A stretch of DNA of 64,000 bases from Adiantum capillus-veneris (GCA_014529385.2 CM043952.1:151431057-151495056), one strand, 5' to 3'. Shown: positions 11,863 to 23,298, numbered from the stretch's first letter. The notes: generated by a model from the letters alone, not told the origin. Translations and numbers: made by a program.

Positions 11863-12099
11863 TCCTCCTAACCATGTATCTTCCGTTTGTATGGATGCTA
11901 TCGGAGCATTCTCAATAGCAACGTTCTGTTGTGCTTTCCTCTGGAAGTTTGCTTATTCTTTGCGTTTCAATATCCTGAGTTTGGTTTCCTGCTGTGCTTG
12001 TTCCCGAATGTCCTGTGCTTGACGTATGCACTAAGCTGTTGCATGGAGTGTTGCGAGTTCGTTTGGTGTTAGTGGAAGAAGATATTTCTTTCATCTGCA

Positions 12100-13110
12100 A
12101 CCACTCGTCCAATTAGGAATCTCCTCTCTTGCTAATGTTGCAAGTTTGATGGCGCCACTTTGCGATATATCATGTATTACAAAAGGCCCCTTTTTGAGTT
12201 TTTTGGAGTGTTGTTTGAGGGTATACATGAGAATATAATCCCCTTTTTGGAACTCCTTCCAATCACGTGTTGATCATGGAAAACTTTCATTTGTTTTTTT
12301 TGAGCATATATCCTAGCTATCGCTCTAAGTCTGGTTTCATCTAATTGTTCTATGGTGTCTAGTCTCTCCGGTAGCTCATGGTCCGTCCATCCTAACTATG
12401 TTGCCACTCTTAGGGATTTGATTCGGACTTCCAATGGTAGGATCGCATTAATCCCGAATACCAGGTTAAAGGGATTTGTTCCAATGGAAGTTTTAAAAGC
12501 TACTCGGTAAGCCCATAAAGCTGTGTGTAGATTTTGATCCCAATCATTTCTTGAGTCAGTGACTATCGTGGTGAGCACGGTGCATAGGATTTTGTTGGTA
12601 CTCTCTGCCTGCCCATTAGCTTGCGGGTGATAGGGTGCCGATTTGTGATGGACCACCATGAATTCGTCCATGAGGCTTTCAATGATGTCATTCAAAAAGT
12701 GTGTTCCCCTATCACTCACTATTTCGATTGGTAGTCCATATCTTGTAAAGACGTTTTCGAAAAGGAACTGAGCTGTAGTTCTTGCATCATTTTTTGGGTT
12801 GCTTTTGCTTCCACCCATTTCGTCATGTAGTCTGTTGCTACGATGATGTATTGTACGTGTCCTGTATCCTGGAGGTATGATGGGACCAATGAAGTCAATG
12901 CCCCATTTGTCAAAAGCACGTACGCCCATCGTTGGCCTCAGTGGCATTTCATCTCTCCTTTGGGGTGGTTTTGTGCGTTGACATTCATCACATTATTTGA
13001 CATATGTCTCTGCATCCATAAACACGGTTGGCCATCATATGCCTGAGTGTAGCACGAGCCTTGCCGTTTTATCAGCAGACAAGTTCCCTAGCTATCCTAA
13101 GTGTGCTTGA
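12100..13110 (-). pseudogene. Integrase of element A (HHCC, D35E core, C-terminal domain)
   Basis: The core at 12396-12947 shows WGIDFIGPI (first Asp), IVSDRGTHF (second Asp) and YHPQANGQAESTN (Glu), with D-E spacing of 35. Upstream, around 12.95-13.1 kb, lies the zinc-binding remnant YVK*CDECQRTKPP, broken by a stop. Downstream to about 12.1 kb are C-terminal-domain-like pieces (LPERLDTIEQLDETRLRAIA, then GPFVIHDI). Two or more frameshifts separate these parts. The enzyme would insert element cDNA, and this copy cannot be made intact. Confidence 0.88.
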
Positions 13111-13299
13111 TCTAGGATAGCGTAATATTCACTTTCTGTAGCACACAACCGTAGTTGTTTGTCATTTCCTCGCCTATACAGTTGGTTGACAATGAGCAGA
13201 TAGTGTTTGGCCTCTTCTTCGACAGTCTCATTCTTGCTTTGCCCTATTCCGCTAAAAAGGTTTAGTTTTTTAAGTACTCAACTATGTGAGCACTCCATT

Positions 13300-14340
13300 T
13301 AGGTGCTTATACTACGCAAAACATGGTGGCATGTTCCACTGGGGGTTGCATTATACAACTATCGCAGGGTTTTACATATGTATGGACACTATACGTGTTC
13401 CATGTCTGGACAGTAGACGCCCAGCCTCTATAGCCGTTGGACTGTCTGTGTTTCACCAATGTGAAATCTTGTATTTTGTATATGAGCTTGTTTGAGGTAG
13501 TAGGTGGTATCTTCGGGCTGTACACATAGTCTCAGTATCCCATCCTTACCGTGTTTGTACAACCGTCCTAGTAAAAGATGGAGATTTCGTGTTTGATTGC
13601 TGATCTTCGGCTTTGATCGTCAACTGGTTGTAGCCTGAGAACCCATCGAAAAAACTATAGGCCTCTTTCCATGCTACCCTCTCAATAACATGATCGGTTA
13701 TTGGTAGTGGATAGTTATCCCTAATGGTGGCTGCATTTACCTATTTGAGGTTTACATAGACATGCAATTTGCCATTCTACCACAATCGAGGACACCCAAT
13801 CGGTGTGCTCAATCTCGTAAGATAAACTCAACGTCCTTCAATTTATCTATTTCCTCCTTAATTTTCTTGGCAAAAGTTTCATTGTACGTGTAAGGACATT
13901 GTCTGTGTGGTCTGGCATCACTCTTAAGGAGAATCATGTGCTGACAGATCTAAGGATCTATCCCCTTTAGATATTTGTATGACCATGCACAGACATCTTT
14001 ATATCGTCTGAGCGTATTGACTAAAAGTTGCTCTTCCTCTTTAGTAAGGTCCGTGGCAATGTACGCCGGTTTAGGATCCTTACCCTAGTTCTGCTAAGTT
14101 GATTCTTTTGGCGTTTTCAGGCCCATCATATGAAATTCCTGGTTCTTTGGGATCTCGTTTGGGTTTTTACACCACGATCTTCCTATCCTGAATGGTATAC
14201 TTCTTATAGTGGGAAGGTGCATCAATTTATCATCATTTGATTCCTCATTAGTTTCCGTTTCTGTTGTCCAAACTTCCTTCAAAGCTCGCTTCAATTCATT
14301 GTATTTGACTTTGCGCTCCATTTTGGACAACTTAATCAAT
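13300..14340 (-). pseudogene. RT/RNase H remains of element A, internally deleted
   Basis: Near 13.85-14.03 kb the minus strand gives the RT N-terminal signature DVCAWSYKYLKGIDP followed by CPYTYNETFAKKIKEEIDKL. Near 13.6-13.75 kb come decayed RT pieces (AYSFF..GYNQLTIKAEDQ). The catalytic palm with [YF]xDD and most of RNase H are missing. From about 13.5 kb the reading resembles the integrase zinc-finger approach and the RNase H-integrase linker, including APKWSAHIVEYL-type sequence that is also found in element C at 56.57-56.65 kb. So roughly 1 kb of pol has been deleted here. Confidence 0.75.
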
Positions 14341-15052
14341 TTTTGGTATTTTTCTCTTTTTCTGGTTTTTGTGAGTTTTTTTTTTCGATTTGGTTTTGGT
14401 TGAGTCAGGTTTCATGTATTTCTTTGATATCCTGTCCTTGAGGCAGTCAGTCGCTTCTACTAATCTTAAGTATGGCATTTTGTCAGTTAATAAAGGTACT
14501 GAGTCCTCATTGTGCTTGTTTTAATTGTTTCTGCGTTTATCTTGATATCTGCGTTGTCTTCAAGGGTTTTGGTTTGAGAAATCATAGTAGATCACCCGTC
14601 GATCCTTCCGTTTGATGCTCTGACTTGAGCTACTAGACAGCTCGTCGTCCGCGTTATTTCTTAGCATTTTATCAGTTGAGTCTTGGAAATCTTCTTCATC
14701 CATTTGGTCAAGGTCTCTTACAGAGATTTCGTCCATTGTGCGTCAGCACTCGGCCACCCTGCCCTTGTCAGGGACTTCCCCTCTGTCTTCGGAGTTAGGC
14801 TGGCACCCATCATGTGGAGTGGATGATATCATACCCTTCCTCATCACAGAATTTGGTGAGGGTGGGGTTCGCCTCGTTTACACAAACATCAAGAGTAGCT
14901 AGTATTTGTTGCCATCTAAAAGGTTCGAACATCTCTTCTGGAAAAGGTGCTGGTATGTATGCCTCATCTTGTGCAGTCCTATCAAGAATGCAGTTTTCCT
15001 TTTTTAGACTTCCACATTCAGAAGCTTCTCCTGTCCACTTGTGAGCTTTGTT

Positions 15053-15760
15053 TTATAGCCAAGCCGGTATTCCTTCTTCCTGGTCAGTTGTGGAATGCAA
15101 GTCTTCTCCTGGGGTTCTTTCTACGTCTCTATAGCTATGATTTGTGACACTAATTTTCATAGTGACATCCTTGTTCCTGAGATAGATATAGTCGTAGCCC
15201 CAATCTTGCACCATTTTGAGCTGACGCATGAATGGTTTGCCCAGTATGATGTTGAAATTGCTGCTCTCATCAAAATTCATAATAGCGAATGTGTATTCAT
15301 ATGCAATTCCACAAGAGGTTACTACAATCTGCTCCAAGAAGCCTATGGGTCTTTCCAGATACCCATCTGCCAATTGAAGTTTCATTCGTCTTTCTGAGAG
15401 CAGGTTTTCCCATTTTTTCCACATGGATTTGGTAGCTATGGCTATTCCAGCCCCGCTATCCAAGGTTGCTATCGACTTAATCTCTTTGTACTCCACCGGT
15501 AGGGTAGTATTTCCTTCTTCACCTTCACAATAATACCCTACCTTGTTTACTGGTACTGGCTCATGTTTAGTTTGTTTTGAGGGTTGTGTCTTTAGTGTGT
15601 TTGGAGAAACCTCGGGTGAAGGAATTACCAGCCCTATTTTTTTCAAAATTTTCCCGACCTCGTCCCAAGGATGCGGTCTGATATGCAATAACTCTAATAG
15701 AGTCAGTGTACAATGGATAGGGGATGACATTAGCTCGTGAAGAGTTTTAGTATCCATCAT
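15053..15760 (-). pseudogene. Aspartic protease region of element A pol
   Basis: An open frame of about 235 codons with the retropepsin motif SIATLDSGAGIAIATKSMW and the second signature FNIILGKPFM. The D-S-G catalytic triplet is intact, unlike the domain at 11.0-11.9 kb. The domain lies between the knuckles and RT, the usual Ty3 order. The stretch 14.34-15.05 kb between it and RT shows no clear domain and is read as a decayed linker. Confidence 0.85.
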
Positions 15761-15805
15761 CTTAGGATTGGCTTTTCATTGAGATAGGACTTTCCTTACC
15801 TCCGA

Positions 15806-16575
15806 TCAAGTTTCAGGATTACCAATAAATGAAGGTAAAGTCTTCAATGACTGCGGTTTACTGTCTTCCAATATTGTTGTGTTTGCATTGCCATACAATG
15901 ATCTGATGTCATTTGGGTAGAGCTCATGCCCCAGGTGCATTTTTGGGATAGGAGCTGATACAAGTGTGGCACTTACATCTTTTCTATTCCTGATCTGTTC
16001 CCATAGCTCTTGAGGCCATTGTTCTTCTACCTCCGGAATTGGCAGTGGTATTTGAGAATGCGTTCCATCTGTTGTATTGGCTACCACCCTCATTTCCAAT
16101 GGTGTTTCGTCTACAGGATTTGGTAGGTTATTCTCTTCAATTCCCCGCCCCTCTTAACTCCTGAATCTTTTCTCGGATTAGTACCTCGGTTTTTGGAGCC
16201 GTAGGAACTGATGGTTCCATAAGCGCTTGAGCGGCTTGGATGAGCTCCTTGCACATCTTTAGCCCCTCTTTCTTATAGCATGTATGAGGGTACGTTAACC
16301 ACCTATCCTCTTGGGTTTGGTTAGGCTTTATCCTTGCCTCGTAAGCTTTCAGAATTGCATCCAAAGGTTCGACACCTTGTCTACCAAGACTGACCCTCCT
16401 GATGGAAGATCCGATGGTTTTTTATCTTGTTGTTTCCCTTAAGGTCTCTTTCCCTTTGAAGTTGTTCCTCTTTTTTTAGAAATTTGGTTTCCAAGGCCCT
16501 TTTTTCCTTTTCTCTTTTAGCTTTAATCTTGTTTCGTTTTGCCTTCCAGGATTTTCTAGGGGTTTGGACAGACAA
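15806..16575 (-). pseudogene. Gag-protease linker of element A
   Basis: Three successive open pieces (16575-16381, 16364-16137, 16099-15806) lie between the knuckle domain and the protease. The first is Lys/Arg/Glu-rich and probably helical. The others have no domain I recognise. Position and codon continuity suggest polyprotein linker broken by stops. Confidence 0.55.
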
Positions 16576-16662
16576 GTTGTCGGTTTGGCTGGCTGAGACA
16601 TTACTTGTTGTCTCATGTGCTTGAGCTCTAGTGACCTCGTTTATCAGAATGTTCGGTTCTAT

Positions 16663-17490
16663 TTATGATCCACTGGAGCTTGACACAATCCCCATTTTGT
16701 TCATGGTTGCTTTTTCTTTGTTTTCGGGGTTTTTTGGGCAGTGTGGAATGAGATGGTCGGTCGTGCATCCGTCACAGAATCCAAAAAGTTTCACCCGTTC
16801 TCCTTTGTTTGGACAAACTCTAGTCCAGTGATCACCGCCACTTTCATAGCATGGTCCTACAGGTGGTGGAGAAGCTTGTGGAGCTCCCATCGGTTGTTCT
16901 GTTCTAGGAGGGTAGCCCCTAGGTTTGTAGCCCTGATTTGCCATGAACATGAGCATATTCTCATCGACCAAATAATGGTTTTTAGTTGGCTGTGCTATGT
17001 ATGAGGGCTCGGGCATTTCTTTCGAAATTATCCATGGATTATGTCCCTCTAGAGCATATGCATTCCCATCAAATCCCCTCTCATAAGTATTGTCTGAATC
17101 TTCTCGATATGAGACTACTTGGACCATACTCTGATCAAAAGGTGGCTCTATGGGTTGAGAAATCCTTACCATAGCCCTATTTTCCTGGGGTAAGGGAGGT
17201 TGATGTCCCAACACAGGTTGAGCTTTTTCCTTCCCCAAGATTGTGTTATTTGGCTCCACTTGGTACCTTGGAGGGGGCGAAAGTTGTTGCCCCCCATGTG
17301 GTCCGTATTGTCTCTCTCTAACATAGTTCCGATTATAAAAACATCCGTGAGTTTCATGGTTTGTCCATTTTTGTTCTGTAGCACACCATTTCAATATTCG
17401 GCGTGCATTTACTCTTGGCCTTTGTTGAAGGTTGCACCACTGGGTTAAATGATCTCCTCCACAAGTATCGCATTTTTGTGTGGGCGGTTG
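16663..17490 (-). pseudogene. Nucleocapsid region of element A with three CCHC knuckles
   Basis: Three zinc-knuckle motifs follow one another: CDTCGGDHLTQWC (about 17442-17480), CYESGGDHWTRVC (second Cys replaced by Ser) and CDGCTTDHLIPHC. All have CX2CX3HX4C spacing, one residue shorter than the canonical CX2CX4HX4C, and share a DH pair. This spacing is familiar from Athila-type Gag proteins. Pro/Gln-rich sequence separates the first knuckle from the other two. The role is packaging of element RNA. Confidence 0.82.
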
Positions 17491-19155
17491 TCATGTGTTC
17501 GGGTTCGTCCTGTTTCCTTGGTTTATCCTCCTGATCACTTCCTCGATCATTCGATCAACGTCCGACACAATTGGGTTTTGACCTCCCAATTTTGTCATGG
17601 ACTCACTAGTGGTTGAAGAGGGTCTATTCGTCCCCTGATCTGTGTCTTCAGTCACCTCCCCATATGCCTTGCAGTTGTCTACAAGATACAATGCCTCTTT
17701 TGTGACTTGCTCAAAAGTTACACATGCCTTCAAGTGCAAGTCCTTTTTGAGCGTGTCATTTTGCAATCCTTCTATGAAAAGGACTGATAGTCTTTCATCC
17801 TGAGGTAGTTCTCGAGCGGGGCATCTTTCTATGTACTGCTTGAAACGAAGCAATGCTTCCTTCACTTTCTCTTTTTCCTTTTGCCTAAATGCATAGATCT
17901 GAGAGACAGTGTTATGCTTGATCCCTCTTTTTGAGAATTCCTCGGCGAATTCTCAAAGAAGTTGCTCAATACTTGGGAATTCCAAGGTGTTTAATGGTTG
18001 GAACCAAGTCAAGGCAGTACCTTCTAATGTCAACCCGAATCCTTCATATTGAGTGTGGAAATCAGTTACCTGTTCTGCTCTCAACACTTGTTTGAAGATT
18101 GAAACATGGGCATGCGGATCTTCGAATCCATTATACTTTTTGGGTACGCATTTTACCACCTGAGATGGTCGCATACGTCTGGCCTCTGTAAACATTCTAA
18201 CAACTCCTGGTCCACCTGGTGTGGCGTCACTAGGTTCATAATCTCCTCTTGGTACTAACAGTGGTATCCTATCCGCTATACGTTCATCAAGTCGATCTCG
18301 TGTAATAGTCGAAGGGATTCCAGTGGTGTAAGTAATGTCAGAAACAATACTGCCCCTATGTGTGTTCATGGAAGCCCTAGACGCCGTCGATCCTAAAGGT
18401 CCTGTTTTTAGAACTCGTTCATGTCCATAAGACTCCTCTACCTTGGTTCTCAAGGGGCTCACGGTTACAGTCTCAGGTCTAGTGTGCGTAGTCGTGGTTT
18501 TTACCTCTTTTGGATTTACATAATATTGGTGGAGTGGTCCTCCAAAATATGTATATCTCTCTAACTCCTTTAGATCCATTAGAGAGTACTTTCGACCATA
18601 CTTGTCCATTATGACCACCTGAATACTTCTGCCCTCTGTGTACGTGTAAACATACAAATTTTTTTGGTCTGTCAATTCTTTGATGCGGGGCTCGTCACAT
18701 CTATAATAGAGTGTTTGTTCTCCATTATTGAACTTATAAAGCCCCACATATGTGTTGTTTGTGTTAAGGCGCTCTGTCTCATTGGTGCGTATGAGTACCA
18801 CGTTCTCCATTTTGGGTGGTGCATCGGCCATTTCACTATCTATCTTGTCCTTGGTGCTAGTCATTCCCCATTTATCCACAATAAAAGGGTTATGAACCAC
18901 CAGGTACATTACTCCCTCTCATTCAAAATATCTATTCCCGTCATAATCAACATCTACAAGGTCTCTGAACTCGCTCGGCTTATTTTCCAACTTAACATAG
19001 TAGCGGTCCATTCCATCCTTATAGATTTTGGCCTTAAGCACATTTTCAAATTGAAACTTCAAATACAACAATTTTACATCAAATGCAGGCTGAGAAGGAC
19101 CTGCACACATCGAAGTTGTTCCCTTAGGGTTTGACTTATTAGAATCTTCAGTCAT
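17491..19155 (-). pseudogene. Gag of element A
   Basis: Gag probably starts at 19155 (ATG, MTEDSNKSNP). It runs through 19155-18919, 18909-17953 and 17865-17491, interrupted by stops. The capsid (retrotrans_gag-like) signature is FHTQYEGFGLTLEGTALTWF near 18.0 kb, followed by FKQYIERCP..LSVLFIEGLQ. The roughly 300 residues before it (YVGLYKF, RSIQVVIMDKYGRKYS) form an N-terminal extension that I cannot assign. Gag forms the cytoplasmic virus-like particle. Confidence 0.82.
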
Positions 19156-19622
19156 GAGGCTGTATGATCTCTCAGACGAAGTGTCTGAGAAACTCTCCTC
19201 TAAAATGGTTCCAAAGGCGACAATGGTCTCTGATTCACACTTTCTTCCGTCGAGTGATTACTCCCTTTATCAAAGATGCTGGGGTTCCTATTCTGGTACA
19301 AATCTTCCAAACCATAAATTCATGAAGAATTGGTAATAAAAAATCCAAACCGAGTTACCTCATTAAATAGTTTGAATCTCCTGTTTGATCTTGCTTGCTG
19401 GGTAGTATCTTCTAGTACCTGCAACCTGTCAAGAATTTGCTTGCTAGCTATGAGCTTACAGCCGTTCTTGTTAGTTCTTGCTTTTATTCGACAAAACTTA
19501 GCACACAATTCCCTACACAACCTCAACCATTTGGGTCCAATTTCAATTTTGAAAGAAGCACCAGATTGCTATGGACTAGCTCTTTGTATGGTAAGTTTCT
19601 GTCTCTGTTCTGACTTAGAGGT

Positions 19623-20764
19623 ACATGGATCATGTTGAGAAGCCAATTGAACTTTTGTTGCCATCATCAAATTTAACATGATTAAGAGGTCTTATGGTAC
19701 CAAAATGTTTAGAATTGAACCTTTGGATTGGAGGCTAAGTTGATTTTGTCACTTTGCCTAAGCTTCTGCCAGTTCTGAGCTGTTGGGATGGTTTCTTGCA
19801 TTCAAATTCAACCCTCGAAGGACCACTAGACTCTCTGTGATGCCCTCTAGCTATGATACCAGTTTGGTATCAATTTATGTCAGGGGAACATGGATCACGA
19901 TCCATGTTCCTTTGTGTCAAAATACACTGAATTTTGTCCTACAGCTAGTCCTTGGCGTAGTGATGCTGGTTATATGGTTTTTGGATGCTTTAAAGCTTTT
20001 TAGGACAGACAAAAGTCAGTTTTAGGGTTTATTTGAGTGGTTTCCCCCTTGATCTGATTTTTGCCCCTTTTTGCCCTCTTTTTGAAATTTTCTGATAAGG
20101 GTCCTTTGGGAGAAAGTGTTTCAATTGTTATCACTTCCCTGCTTGCCTTTTATCATCATTAAATTCCAAAAAGGTACATGGATCACGATCCATGTTTGGC
20201 AAGATTTTGGACTGACACTTTGTGAGCTGATCACCCACAAGGTATGATGATGCTATTCCCCAAGTCTTTTTGGATTTGATCAATTTTTTCCAAGTGAGAA
20301 GCAAGATTTTGTGTCTGTTTTGCGGTTTTTTGCAAACAACTCCTTTTCTGGTATTTTGACCAACTTTTTTCACTTTTTGTCTATGGCTCCTTTTGGAAAA
20401 GTTGTTCACTTAGCAATCAGGAGTACATTGATCAAATCTTACTGTCAGATGTCTACCTGGAACATGGATCGCGATCCATGTTGGGAAGCATCTGTACATG
20501 AAATTTGGTTCTGTTGATTCCTGGCTTCTAGTTGATCCCAATTCTCATCCTTTTTTGAATTTGGACAAGTAAAAGTTCAGTTTTTCATTGTTTTTTTCTT
20601 TTTTCAAAATTTTGCTTTGCTTACCTCAATCTTTTGATTTTTTTGATCTTTTAGCACTCTATGTTCGACCAAACTCAAGGTTCTGATGCCTGAGAACCTG
20701 TTCTAAGCAAAGGAAATAGTTTCAGCACATTTTGCCTAAAAGGTACATGGATCACGATCCATGT
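19623..20764. repeat. Palindrome cluster 2 (five copies) in element A leader
   Basis: Copies lie at 19623-19636 (contracted), 19887-19908, 20176-20195, 20461-20482 (perfect 22-bp palindrome) and 20745-20764. Three of them read TCACGA instead of TCGCGA at the centre, a single CpG-to-CpA change. The flanks (AAGG[A/T] before, TTGG after) match cluster 1, ten kilobases away. The cluster lies in the untranslated leader between PBS and Gag. No gene is seen in 19156-21300. Confidence 0.92.
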
Positions 20765-21300
20765 TGGACAGGCAATTTGAAAGTTTTTAGCACAGTCTTT
20801 TTTAGCCAGTGTTTGTATCCCCTTCTTAAAAGTTTTGTTGGGTTTGGTCCAGTTTTGAAGCTCTCACCATCACTTCTTCAACTTTTCAAAGTTCTGGTCT
20901 TCAACACCAAAATAAGGTTTTTGACAGTTTTTGCCTTGATCCTTTTGGCCCCAAATGATGGTATAATTTGTTTCCTAGCCTACTCCTATAAACTGAAATG
21001 AATCTCCAAACATAATTGAACTTAACGATACGAAAATAACAACCAAGTGTGTGGTGGAACAGCCCTTTCCAAGCATGTGAAAAATCAAAGAACGAAATAC
21101 TATCTTGTACTTCACTCACAGCTTTCTTTGCTCTTAAGGAATAGCACTGGCTAGTCACAGACTCCAGTCTCTATCAAGCACTAAACCTACGTCTAGCTGC
21201 GTCACTGACTATGTGTAAGCGGAACGGGTATCAAAAGCTTGAAGGGAGATTTTGTTTTTTGTTTTGTACACTGAGTCACTCACCACCTAAGGATCAGTTT

Positions 21301-21318
21301 CCCCGGCAGCGGCACCAA
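21301..21318 (-). other. Primer-binding site of element A
   Basis: Minus strand TTGGTGCCGCTGCCGGGG, immediately after the 5' LTR end (..GATCACA). It resembles the TGGCGCCGTTGCCGGGG-type site of OTA-clade Ty3 elements. It fixes both the orientation and the LTR boundary. Confidence 0.85.
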
Positions 21319-22210
21319 TGTGATCAGTTTCACCGCGACGAATGTCTACCACATAGCTCTTTTGTACTAACATAATGTTAATATGCATGGAAGCAACTCG
21401 GGATGGGGCACGGAGACTTAATGAGAGTGTCAATTTCACCAAAGTGAACTCAAGGGCTACTCGTTCTACTACACAAGCAAATCAACCACTTCGTAGTCAG
21501 AAAATCAGTATGCGTCCAATCTCACCACTCCAGGTCATCACGCCTTTTCGGCATCCAAACGAATCCGGAACGCCACGAAACTTAAGGAGAGGTATCACAA
21601 CACTTAAGGGCTCTGTCCTACCAAGTTCTGTCACCATCTGGGAAGGTACATAAATCACGATCCATCACAAAAAATGTGCAAAAAACTGAAACAGAAGTAC
21701 TTGGAAAGGTCTTCCTTAAGCATATAAACACTTATCCATGGTCAAAACATAAAAAAACAACCATTTTAACCTTCAAATCGATGCATTTAGCTCACAAACA
21801 ATGCGTCGTGAACCACAACAGAATTGGAAACGATTACACTTAGATTGTAGATCAAGAGACAAGGAACGCGATGTGCTATTCGGAAATGAATTCTGATCAC
21901 CAGCTCAAGAGAAAAGAAGATTACAAGTTGTAGCAGGAAGAGGCCTCCACAATGCACTTTTTTTATTCTTGAAACTAATGATGATTCTTTTCTCAAAACT
22001 AAGGGTTTTGACTTTAAAAGTTAAGGGGGCTTTCCCACGACCATCCAGCCTCTTACAAGGGTGTAGACTCAGAGGAGTAAAAAGGGTATTGTCTAATTAA
22101 ATCATGGTTACAACTTATCCTAGGCTGAATTACATGGCTTTCTTCGAAACAATAGAGTGTTTACAGGGTTTGATGTGCATATGTCTGTATATGTCTGTAT
22201 CCACCAAACA
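21319..22210 (-). repeat. 5' LTR of element A
   Basis: 892-bp partner of 4053-4942. Minus-strand start TGTTTGGTGG, end CA before the PBS. It contains a decayed palindrome copy near 21647-21668 (ACATAAATCACGATCCATCA). Confidence 0.9.
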
Positions 22211-22440
22211 TGCCATGATTCCGGTCGGGCACCACATTTGGCATGCATATCAATCAAAGCATTGCTGAGTCAACATCTTGCATAAAGTCACAAGCCTTCC
22301 AAGTGCAAATATGAGGAAAATTGCATAGAGCTTCCTTGCCATAGCCATGCTTGGTGTATATCCTGCAACACTTTCATGACGGTGCCACCTTTGACAGTCG
22401 CGTCTTTTTGTGTGGAGCTCGTTGATAGTTGGCGCGTGCA
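22211..22440 (-). pseudogene. PPR (PLS-type) gene remnant
   Basis: Minus-strand frames contain pieces of PLS-class PPR motifs: YTKHGYGKEAL, then a LKAC-like stretch with MQDVDSAM, then LIDMHAKCGARPE. Frameshifts separate them. Such repeats belong to organellar RNA-editing or processing factors. The remnant stops exactly at the element A target duplication, so element A may have landed in it. The matching remainder is not evident at 3.9-4.05 kb, so the other half is lost or unrecognisable. Confidence 0.55.
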
Positions 22441-22929
22441 CGGATGATCAGGATGCTCTTTGGCATGCACCTTGCAACAACCAGTGCTCCATAGGTTAAT
22501 AAGACATGAAAAGTGCCAGTGAGAGAATGTGTACATTTTCGAACTCGAAGGAATGCAGATCTCAAAACACACCTAGGTTTAGTGTGCCCTTGAGGAAAAA
22601 GTTTGATGATGTGTACATTTTTGAGCTAGAAGGAAATTACCAGAGCACATCTAGGTTTAGCTTAATCCCACGTGAGGATTGCATCTAAATTTTAAATCTT
22701 AGGGTAACAAAACCTACCAAAATTTAGAGTACTTTTGTGTAAAAACCTTCAACTTTAGAAAATTTACATTGAATTTAGAGTAAATTAGTGTAAAAATCTT
22801 CAAATTTATACAACTTACCATTTAAAGGAAAAGCATTTCGAACACTAGAAGGTGTGCACAAGAAGAAGAAAGTCATGGAGAAAATTTGGAAACCAAAGTG
22901 GCCATAGTTTATGAAGAATTTTTAAAGAA
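22441..22929. repeat. Two imperfect short tandem repeats, no gene
   Basis: An ~82-bp imperfect duplication (GTGTACATTTTCGAACTCGAAGG near 22527, GTGTACATTTTTGAGCTAGAAGG near 22610, each ending in CTAGGTTTAG). Then an ~51-bp imperfect duplication starts with AATTTAGAGTA near 22722 and 22773. Otherwise A/T-rich DNA without coding signal. Confidence 0.6.
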
Positions 22930-23298
22930 GGTGATGTGGGGTGCCCTACCGACGGACGTAAAGATCTAGGAGAGAGGCATTGGGTCGGATCGATGCTGGG
23001 GGTGCAGGATAGCTAGTGAGGATCTCACCCACCTATTCATGGAATCTCAGGCGATCAGAGGCCTAGTAGGGAAAATATGCAAGTGGGTCGAAAGGACATG
23101 GCAAATCAAATTCTTAAGATTGATTTGTTTCTTGGTGGCAAGAAGTTGGGAAGCCTTGCTTTGCTCATTTGCACTCAAACTATCAAGTGCTTTTTCTTGC
23201 ATCATATATGGCAAGCAAGGAATCACCGTGTGTTTGAAGGAGATCTTGACGTGGCAATCTTCTCAGAGATTATACAAGAAATCAGAGTGGTGAAGTAA
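22930..23298 (+). pseudogene. LINE RT C-terminal zinc-binding (zf-RVT) fragment
   Basis: Plus-strand frames give CWGCRIASEDLTHLFMES, then KWVERTW, and in another frame TIKCFFLHHIWQARNHRVFEG. This is the usual end of plant L1-type LINE ORF2 (C-x2-C..H..C knuckle, then the IWxxRN motif). One frameshift lies near 23.08 kb. The 5' part of the LINE is absent. The 3' UTR-like DNA runs to about 23.45 kb. Confidence 0.7.

Larger units (their letters stand above)
4053..22210 (-). mobile_element. Element A: 18.2-kb Ty3 (Athila/Tat-like) LTR retrotransposon
   Basis: Direct repeats of ~890 bp bound the element: 4053-4942 is the 3' LTR and 21319-22210 the 5' LTR, read on the minus strand. The LTRs start TGTTTGGTGG and end in CA. 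Flanking pentamers TGCCT (4048-4052) and TGCCA (22211-22215) are a 4/5 target-site duplication. Order 5' to 3': PBS, non-coding leader with palindromes, Gag, CCHC knuckles, protease, RT/RNase H remains, integrase, second protease-like domain, palindrome-bearing non-coding DNA, extra ORF, PPT, LTR. The PBS abutting the LTR, the CX2CX3HX4C knuckles and the post-integrase ORF point to the OTA (Ogre/Tat/Athila) branch. All frames carry stops or shifts, and the LTRs have diverged visibly, so the copy is dead and old. Confidence 0.88.
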
